11,399 nucleotides of DNA from CAZFCK01 sp964517355 (GTDB taxonomy: Bacteria; Desulfobacterota; Desulfovibrionia; Desulfovibrionales; Desulfovibrionaceae). Position 1 is the stretch's first letter; the number at the start of each line of letters is the position of its first letter. Positions 1 through 4,798 of this stretch are shown here, piece after piece. Location of the stretch: assembly GCA_964517355.1 (NCBI GenBank), contig CAZFCK010000151.1, forward strand, positions 1 to 11,399, written 5' to 3'. The position numbers were made by a program, and so were the translations under genes. Under the pieces are notes generated by a model. That model did no database searches. It had not been told where the DNA came from and was given only the letters and a program-made list of their open reading frames with translations.

Positions 1-185
1 GAGGTCTCCATGCCTTTGCTTGCGGAAAGGCCTTCCAGCCTTTTGCGCAATCGATCGATATTGGCGGAGTTGTTTGACAGCGCGTAGGATGGAAACGGCT
101 TGTCGCCAAGATGCGCCTGCGTCTTCCGCGCTTTGACAACGCACCCTTTGCGGTTTCCGCCTCGAAACGTTAGAGAGATTACACC
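1..185 (-). pseudogene. Start-less, edge-truncated fragment of a mobile-element-type protein
   Basis: On the minus strand one frame is open from just after a TGA at 188-186 down to the window edge. Its translation is protein-like in the part below about position 103. It contains GDKPFPSYALSNNSANIDR followed by an amphipathic Arg/Leu-rich helix (LRKRLEGL). From memory, the FPSYxLSNNNANIRR pattern recurs in proteins of phages and conjugative elements, often just ahead of another conserved domain; I could not check this. No ATG, GTG or TTG occurs in this frame between the stop and the motif, so the fragment cannot be translated as it stands unless a frameshift joins it to another frame. The remainder would lie to the left, outside the window. 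I infer a decayed gene. The family assignment is tentative. Confidence 0.4.
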
Positions 186-188
186 TCA

Positions 189-194
189 TATAAT
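189..194 (+). promoter_or_regulatory. -10 box ahead of the 221-634 gene
   Basis: TATAAT at 189-194 matches the sigma70 -10 consensus exactly and would start transcription near 201. That leaves a leader of about 20 nt before the start codon at 221, just enough for the ribosome binding site GGAGGT at 211-216. No good -35 hexamer lies 16-18 nt upstream. A TTGACA at 133-138 is too far away to pair with it. The position relative to the gene makes it credible, but the promoter is incomplete. Confidence 0.4.
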
Positions 195-220
195 CTACCA
201 GAAGGCCAGCGGAGGTCACA

Positions 221-634
221 ATGCTCAAGCCATATACCCAGCAGGATGCAAAACCCAAACGTGGCGTCAAGCGCAACCACACTCCTCAGTGCAGCCTTTT
301 TGACTTCAGGCCTGAAAAACCTACAAAGCAGGCAACAAAGCTGGCAACACTCCCGCTGGTAGACATCCTGGCGACCTGGGACGGATCGATGAAGTCTATG
401 GAAATGGATGAAATTCAGGCATTAACTACGAGATGCTTTGAGTTTCGCTCAGCGATTTGCGCACAAGCCTCTCAGCATTACGGTCGCCTTAAAAAGAACA
501 CTGCTGTGAGTAATCCCAGCGATATTGGCGCATACCTCGTGCTGCGCGAGATAGACGACAAGTCTCAAAAGGAGATTCCTGGGCATGGCATCCATGCGTT
601 GGACTTTTGCATCACGGCGTTGCGGGAGGGGTAG
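221..634 (+). CDS. Unrecognised 137-residue protein
   Basis: I do not recognise this protein. The start at 221 is well supported: GGAGGT at 211-216 lies 4 nt upstream of the ATG, and a perfect TATAAT lies further upstream. The product has no signal peptide or membrane segment and should be cytoplasmic. Residues 1-45 are basic and low in hydrophobic residues (KPKRGVKRN, then a Lys/Thr-rich stretch around 33-42) and are probably flexible. From about residue 46 it looks folded and largely helical, with patterns such as LPLVDILATW and IGAYLVLREIDD. There are three cysteines and no metal-binding arrangement. The base composition is more AT-rich than in the lipid A genes to the right. It sits next to a decayed mobile-element-like fragment and near the 3' end of a tRNA gene, so an accessory or element-borne origin is the likely reading. 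The function is unknown. Confidence 0.6.
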   Translation: MLKPYTQQDAKPKRGVKRNHTPQCSLFDFRPEKPTKQATKLATLPLVDILATWDGSMKSMEMDEIQALTTRCFEFRSAICAQASQHYGRLKKNTAVSNPSDIGAYLVLREIDDKSQKEIPGHGIHALDFCITALREG

Positions 635-659
635 CCCTTTTGTCAGGCATGCTATTTTG

Positions 660-696
660 ACCTGGCCTGAGCGGGTATGGGCTGCTCAGGCCAGGT
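660..696. repeat. 13-bp perfect inverted repeat after the 221-634 gene
   Basis: ACCTGGCCTGAGC at 660-672 is followed, after an 11-nt spacer, by its exact reverse complement at 684-696. It starts 25 nt after the stop codon of the small gene. A GC-rich stem there could end or stabilise that transcript, but neither strand shows the T-tract of a classical intrinsic terminator. I therefore list it as an inverted repeat only. Confidence 0.6.
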
Positions 697-836
697 TGAA
701 GGTTGTGATGGAGATTGAGTATCCCAAAATCTGCAGCAAACAGCGATTCAGCGCGTGGAATTTTCAGAGCAACTGGAACGTTTCTTTGTCTGCAGGCAGT
801 GCGAGGTGCCCACACTTTCCCGCTTGCTCCCATAAC

Positions 837-858
837 ATGGGGGAGAGATGGGGGAGAG
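837..858. repeat. 11-bp perfect tandem duplication
   Basis: The unit ATGGGGGAGAG occurs twice head to tail (837-847 and 848-858). It lies in the gene-free stretch 635-872 between the small gene and the tRNA terminator. I see no gene that it belongs to. Confidence 0.6.
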
Positions 859-872
859 AATCGTTGCCAAAG

Positions 873-907
873 AAAAAAGCCTTCACAGCGATTTGCTGTA
901 AAGGCTT
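873..907 (-). terminator. Intrinsic terminator of tRNA-Asn
   Basis: Read on the minus strand, the transcript leaving the tRNA gene forms a stem of 7 bp (901-907 with 877-883), a single A-C mismatch, then 5 bp (895-899 with 885-889) closed by a 5-nt loop. A run of T follows directly (873-878 on the plus strand are all A). It begins 8 nt past the encoded CCA of the tRNA. This is the classical layout of a Rho-independent terminator. Confidence 0.8.
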
Positions 908-915
908 GAATTTTC

Positions 916-991
916 TGGCTCCCCGGGAGAGACTCGAACTCCCAACCTAGTGGTTAACAGCCACCCGCTCTGCCGGTTGAGCTACCGGGGA
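916..991 (-). tRNA. tRNA-Asn (anticodon GUU)
   Basis: The minus strand folds as a 76-nt tRNA. The 7-bp acceptor stem pairs TCCCCGG with CCGGGGA, followed by discriminator G and a genome-encoded CCA (918-916). The D-arm shows GCTCAACCGGCAGAGC. The anticodon loop reads CTGTTAA, giving GUU, which decodes AAC and AAU as asparagine. The T-arm has the standard GTTCGAGTC core. It has its own promoter and terminator, so it is a single-tRNA transcription unit. Its 3' end faces the accessory patch at 1-870, which is the side where tRNA-targeting elements integrate. I see no second copy of the tRNA 3' end in the window. Confidence 0.97.
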
Positions 992-1025
992 ATGTGGCGT
1001 TTGGAACAACCAGACGCGAAAGGGG

Positions 1026-1054
1026 AATCTAGACATGAACGGGTGGAGCGTCAA
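1026..1054 (-). promoter_or_regulatory. sigma70-type promoter of tRNA-Asn
   Basis: On the minus strand TTGACG (1054-1049) and TAGATT (1031-1026) are separated by exactly 17 nt. Transcription would start near 1019, about 28 nt before the mature tRNA 5' end. Downstream of the -10 box comes CCCC, a GC-rich discriminator of the kind seen at stringently controlled stable-RNA promoters. The 5' leader would have to be removed by RNase P. Confidence 0.7.
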
Positions 1055-1093
1055 GCTTTTTTTTGGAGTTTTTTGAAAAAAGAGAAAAAAAAG
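1055..1093 (-). promoter_or_regulatory. A/T tracts upstream of the tRNA promoter (UP-element-like)
   Basis: Directly upstream of the -35 box on the minus strand are an A8 tract (the complement of T8 at 1057-1064), an A6 tract (1069-1074) and then T6 and T8 tracts further out. The outer arms, 1056-1064 and 1085-1093, are perfect 9-bp inverted repeats. Phased A/T tracts in this position are typical of UP elements bound by the alpha subunit of RNA polymerase at strong stable-RNA promoters. The role is inferred from position and composition. Confidence 0.45.
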
Positions 1094-1116
1094 TATGGCG
1101 GGCTGTTGCGGGTTTC

Positions 1117-1145
1117 TTGACGGTTCATTTCATTTGGCTTACATC
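1117..1145 (+). promoter_or_regulatory. Probable promoter of lysS
   Basis: TTGACG (1117-1122) and TACATC (1140-1145) are 17 nt apart, with an AT-rich spacer. The -35 box is strong and the -10 box is weak (three of six matches). Transcription would begin near 1152, downstream of the ATG at 1095, which argues against that ATG as the lysS start. No other plus-strand promoter is evident between the tRNA and lysS. Confidence 0.4.
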
Positions 1146-1259
1146 TCAACGCTTCCAAAGTACATTCCCGCCGACCGGAGAAGACTGTTGAGCAATCCAG
1201 AAAAGAAAGGGCAGAAAAAGGTCGCCCTCAAAATAAAGTCCCCACATGCGGCATCGTTC

Positions 1260-2777
1260 ATGCCGCTGGTGGAAAGTCACGCCTCGCGCAATGAATTCAA
1301 TGAGGTGATCAAGGCCAGGATCGAGAAGGCTTGCACCTTTCTTGACGCCGGGCTCTCCCTGTATCCCAATGATTTTAAGAAAAACAGCGACATCGGCGAA
1401 CTGATTCGCGATTATGGCGAGATGAGCGCGGAAAAGCTGGCGACTTTGGACAAGGAGTTCATTGTCGCAGGGCGTATTGTTTCCCTGCGCTCTTTCGGTA
1501 AGGTGACGTTTTTCCACATTCAGGATCAGACGGACCGCATGCAGTTCTACGTGTCGCGTGATGGTCTGGGCGCCGACGTTTACAGTCTGTTTAAGAAATA
1601 CGATATCGGCGATATCGTGGGCGTGCGCGGCACGCTGTTCCGTACCAAAACGGACGAATTCACCCTGGAAGCTAAAGAAGTGCGTTTGATTTCCAAGTCA
1701 ATGCGTCCTTTGCCCGAGAAATTCCACGGCCTGAAGGATGTGGAGACGCGCTACCGCCAGCGCTATGTGGATCTTATCGTCACGCCCCGCACCAAGCAGA
1801 TTTTCCGCATGCGCTCCATGATCATCAAGGAGTTCAGAAGCTTCCTGGACGAACGCGGCTTTCTGGAAGTGGAAACGCCTATGATGCAGCCGGTGGCGGG
1901 GGGCGCAACGGCGCGTCCTTTTGTCACTCATCACAATGCCCTGGATATGCAGCTTTATTTGCGCATCGCTCCGGAACTGTATCTCAAGCGGCTGCTGGTG
2001 GGCGGTTTTGAACGGGTTTACGAGATCAATCGCAACTTCCGCAACGAAGGTATCTCCACCCAGCACAATCCTGAATTCACCATGTGTGAATTTTATTGGG
2101 CCTATGCCACGTATGAAGATCTCATGGACCTGACCGAGGAGCTGTTCGCGCATATCGCGCGGCGGGTCACAGGCAACAGCGTGGTGGAATACCAAGGCAA
2201 TCAGATTGATCTGACCCCGGGGAAATGGGCGCGCCTGGGTTTTCACGAATCACTGGAAAAGATCGGCGGCCTCACGCCCGAATTGTATACGAACTACGAG
2301 CTCGCCAAGAAATACGTGCAGGAGCGCGGTGAAAAAGTGATCCAGGGCGAAGGGCTGGGGAAGCTGCAGGCCAAGCTTTTCGATCTGGAAGTGGAGCCCA
2401 AGCTCATCCAGCCGCATTTCATCTATCACTACCCGACGGAAATTTCGCCTCTTTCGCGCAGAAACGAAGCCAATCCGGAGATCACGGATCGGTACGAGCT
2501 GTTCATGGTGGGGCGCGAGATGGCCAACGCCTTCTCCGAACTCAACGACCCTGTGGATCAGCGCAGGCGTTTCGAGATGCAGGTGGAGGAAAAGGCCGCG
2601 GGCGACGACGAGGCGCACGCCATGGATGAGGATTATTTGCGGGCCTTGGAATATGGTATGCCCCCTGCCGCGGGGCAGGGCGTGGGTATAGACCGCCTTG
2701 TCATGTTGTTGACGGATTCGGCCAGTATTCGCGAGGTGATACTCTTCCCCTTGTTGCGGCCGGAAACGGACGCCTAG
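1260..2777 (+). CDS. lysS: Lysyl-tRNA synthetase, class II (LysS)
   Basis: It attaches lysine to tRNA-Lys in the cytoplasm. Numbered from the ATG at 1260 (505 residues, the usual family length), an OB-fold anticodon-binding domain spans about 66-148 (VAGRIVSLRSFGKVTFFHIQ). The class II catalytic core follows: motif 1 near 200-211 (GFLEVETPMMQP), motif 2 near 259-280 (NFRNEGISTQHNPEFTMCEF) and motif 3 near 473-500 (GQGVGIDRLVMLL then FPLLRPE). The GGATARPF and AYATYEDLM segments are also typical. The frame stays open back to an ATG at 1095 and a TTG at 1188, the latter with GGAG 7 nt upstream. The added residues are Lys-rich and unlike the family, so I chose 1260, although it lacks a clear ribosome binding site. 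Gene lolC follows 21 nt after the stop with no terminator visible. Confidence 0.95.
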   Translation: MPLVESHASRNEFNEVIKARIEKACTFLDAGLSLYPNDFKKNSDIGELIRDYGEMSAEKLATLDKEFIVAGRIVSLRSFGKVTFFHIQDQTDRMQFYVSRDGLGADVYSLFKKYDIGDIVGVRGTLFRTKTDEFTLEAKEVRLISKSMRPLPEKFHGLKDVETRYRQRYVDLIVTPRTKQIFRMRSMIIKEFRSFLDERGFLEVETPMMQPVAGGATARPFVTHHNALDMQLYLRIAPELYLKRLLVGGFERVYEINRNFRNEGISTQHNPEFTMCEFYWAYATYEDLMDLTEELFAHIARRVTGNSVVEYQGNQIDLTPGKWARLGFHESLEKIGGLTPELYTNYELAKKYVQERGEKVIQGEGLGKLQAKLFDLEVEPKLIQPHFIYHYPTEISPLSRRNEANPEITDRYELFMVGREMANAFSELNDPVDQRRRFEMQVEEKAAGDDEAHAMDEDYLRALEYGMPPAAGQGVGIDRLVMLLTDSASIREVILFPLLRPETDA

Positions 2778-2798
2778 TCCCTAAACAGACGGCCAGCC

Positions 2799-4028
2799 AT
2801 GCGATTCGAGACCTTCATGGCGCTGCGTTACTTGTTCAGCAGGCGTCATCATTCATTTATTTCCGTTATTTCCCTGGTTTCCGTGCTGGCGGTAGCGTTG
2901 GGCGTGGGGTCCTTGATCGTTGTCCTGGGCGTAATGAACGGTTTTTCCACGGATTTGCGCGACAAGATCTTAGGCGTCAACGCCCATGTGCTGGTTATGA
3001 GTTACGAGGGGGGGCTGCGGGAAGTCGCCCCTTTGATGCGGGAAGTTGAAAAGATCGACGGTGTGGCGGGCGTCACGCCGTTTATTTACTCCGAGGTCAT
3101 GCTTTCTTCGCCCGCCGGCGTGAAAGGGGTTGTGCTGCGCGGCATCGATCCCGACACTGCGGGGCGGGTGCTCGGCGTGACCAATGAACTGCGGGAAGGT
3201 ACGCTTGCCGACCTGAAAAGGGATGCCTCCAGTCCACCCGGCGTCATTTTGGGGCAGGAGCTCGTTGACCGTCTGGGATTGGATGTGGGCAGCGTGGTGA
3301 ATCTGCTTTCACCGGCGGGTAAAAAGACCGCTGCGGGATTTTCGCCCCTAGTCCGGCCTTTCCAGGTTGTGGGGGTATTCCGCACGGGAATGTTTGAATA
3401 CGACACCACCTTGGCTTTCATTTCTTTGGAGGCCGCGCAGAACCTTCTTGGCTATAAGGATGTGAAGGCGACGGGGCTGGAGCTGCGCGTGGACGACGTT
3501 TATGCGGCGGACACCATAGCCCGCGAGGTGCAAAAGCTTTCCGGCCCGCCGTATTACGCCCGGCATTGGAAGGAGATGAACGCCAATCTTTTTGCGGCGC
3601 TGAAGCTGGAAAAAGTGGCCATGTTTATCGTCTTGCTGCTGATCGTGGTGGTGGGCTCCTTTTCCATCATCACGACCTTGGTCATGCTGGTGATGGAAAA
3701 AACAAAAGATATAGCTGTGTTGATGAGCCTGGGCGCCCAGCGGGATCAAATCCGGCGCATATTCATGTTGCAGGGGACCATAATCGGTTTGTTGGGCACA
3801 ACGGGCGGATTCCTGCTCGGCCTGCCCGCGAGTTTGCTTTTGAAGCGCTATCAGTTTATTAAACTGCCCAAGGACGTATATTCTCTGGATCATCTTCCGG
3901 TGCGTCTGGAAAGTGTGGATTTAATATTGATAGGTGTATGCGCCATGATTTTATGTTTTCTGGCGACGCTTTACCCCTCGCGGCAGGCGTCGCGGCTTTC
4001 GCCGGCGGAGGCGTTGCGCTTTGAATGA
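2799..4028 (+). CDS. lolC: Lipoprotein-releasing ABC transporter permease (LolC/LolE family)
   Basis: It is the inner-membrane permease that, with the ATPase LolD, extracts outer-membrane lipoproteins from the inner membrane and passes them to the periplasmic carrier LolA. The 409 residues show the family plan: a short cytoplasmic N-terminus, TM1 at about 23-47 ending in the GVMNGF motif, a large periplasmic MacB-like domain (about 48-272), then TM2 (273-298), TM3 (323-348) and TM4 (374-393). The cytoplasmic loop after TM2 carries the conserved EKTKDIAVLMSLGA segment (300-313) that couples to the ATPase. The C-terminus RLSPAEALRFE is also typical. Only one permease is present here, whereas enterobacteria have a LolC plus LolE pair; a homodimer (LolF type) is therefore possible. 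I see no strong ribosome binding site. The gene is probably read through from lysS. Confidence 0.93.
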   Translation: MRFETFMALRYLFSRRHHSFISVISLVSVLAVALGVGSLIVVLGVMNGFSTDLRDKILGVNAHVLVMSYEGGLREVAPLMREVEKIDGVAGVTPFIYSEVMLSSPAGVKGVVLRGIDPDTAGRVLGVTNELREGTLADLKRDASSPPGVILGQELVDRLGLDVGSVVNLLSPAGKKTAAGFSPLVRPFQVVGVFRTGMFEYDTTLAFISLEAAQNLLGYKDVKATGLELRVDDVYAADTIAREVQKLSGPPYYARHWKEMNANLFAALKLEKVAMFIVLLLIVVVGSFSIITTLVMLVMEKTKDIAVLMSLGAQRDQIRRIFMLQGTIIGLLGTTGGFLLGLPASLLLKRYQFIKLPKDVYSLDHLPVRLESVDLILIGVCAMILCFLATLYPSRQASRLSPAEALRFE

Positions 4029-4111
4029 TGAAACAGGTATGGCATTTTCATTGTTGAAGTTTTTTTTTGTTAAATACATTTTGCCCTTGGCCGTGAAACG
4101 TGGTACCCGTG

Positions 4112-4798
4112 ATGTCGTCCGTGTTGTATGATTTACAGGATGTTGGTAAGGAGTATCAGGGTCCCACAGAGCGGCTGGTAGTATTGCGGCACATCAATCT
4201 GCAAGTGCTGCAGGGGGATTCGCTCGCCATCCTCGGCGCGTCGGGTTCGGGCAAGACAACATTGCTCCATCTCTTAGGCGTGCTGGACACGGCAACACGG
4301 GGGATCATACGATTTCAGGGCAAAGAGGTGACGCAACTGAAGGAACAAACCAGAGCACGGCTTCGTAACCGTCAGATAGGCTTTGTGTTTCAGTTTCATC
4401 ATCTGCTCCCTGAATTCAACACGTTGGAAAATGTCGCCATGCAGGCCCTGATTGGCGGCGTTTCACGAACCAGGGCCTACGCCATGGCTGACGAGGCGTT
4501 GGCGCTGGTGGGCCTTGAGGATCGGCGCAAGCAGCAGGTCACCACGCTTTCGGGCGGGGAACGACAACGGGTGGCCATCGCCCGGGCCATGCTGCTCAAG
4601 CCGAAAGTCTTGCTCGCTGATGAGCCTACGGGCAACTTGGACGAGCAAACTGGTGAAAAAGTGGGGAAGTTGCTTTTGCAATTGAATCGGGAACTGGGGA
4701 CGACCCTTATAGTGGTGACGCATAACCATGCCCTGGCCCAGATGATGAACCGCCGCCTGGAATTGCGTTCTGGAGAGCTCTATGCGCATGCGAACTAG
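4112..4798 (+). CDS. lolD: Lipoprotein-releasing ABC transporter ATPase LolD
   Basis: It is the cytoplasmic ATPase that powers lipoprotein extraction by the LolC-type permease encoded just upstream. From the ATG at 4112 it is 228 residues, the usual LolD length. Walker A is GASGSGKT at 42-49, the Q-loop glutamine is Q94 (FVFQFHHLLPEF, as in the LolD/MacB group), the signature is LSGGE at 146-150, Walker B is VLLADE at 166-171 followed by PTGNLD, and the switch histidine is H204. All catalytic residues are present. In-frame GTG codons at 4100 and 4109 are alternative starts, but homologues as I recall them begin with a short Met-Ser-x-x-Leu-Tyr segment as at 4112. An unusual 83-nt gap containing a T9 run separates it from lolC, and no clear ribosome binding site is seen. 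Its last 17 nt overlap bamA. Confidence 0.95.
   Translation: MSSVLYDLQDVGKEYQGPTERLVVLRHINLQVLQGDSLAILGASGSGKTTLLHLLGVLDTATRGIIRFQGKEVTQLKEQTRARLRNRQIGFVFQFHHLLPEFNTLENVAMQALIGGVSRTRAYAMADEALALVGLEDRRKQQVTTLSGGERQRVAIARAMLLKPKVLLADEPTGNLDEQTGEKVGKLLLQLNRELGTTLIVVTHNHALAQMMNRRLELRSGELYAHAN

Noticed and set aside
100..303. 67-residue plus-strand frame overlapping the start of the 221-634 gene
   Set aside because: No ribosome binding site. It is out of frame with the well-supported gene and its composition is not protein-like.
720..835. Short plus-strand stretch reading QRVEFSEQLERFFVCRQCEV, considered as an integrase C-terminus remnant
   Set aside because: It is bounded by stops, has no start and matches no integrase motif I know (no R-H-R-Y residues). 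It may be chance.
585..950. Plus-strand frame running across the tRNA-Asn complement and ending in PRERLELPT
   Set aside because: The C-terminal end is the translated complement of a tRNA gene, a well-known annotation artefact. The frame has no supported start.
916..991. Attachment site of an integrated element at tRNA-Asn
   Set aside because: No second copy of the tRNA 3' end and no integrase gene are visible in the window, so an att site cannot be supported.
1146..2618. Several antisense frames opposite lysS (1146-1517, 1698-2246, 2250-2618)
   Set aside because: lysS is intact with all class II motifs. These frames have no domain of their own.
4028..4057. Nine-codon open frame after lolC (MKQVWHFHC)
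   Set aside because: No ribosome binding site, and nothing about its residues suggests a leader peptide for the downstream gene.
4051..4080. TTGTTG with TACATT at 18-nt spacing as a lolD promoter
   Set aside because: Both hexamers are weak and the region is AT-rich with a T9 run, where chance matches are expected.
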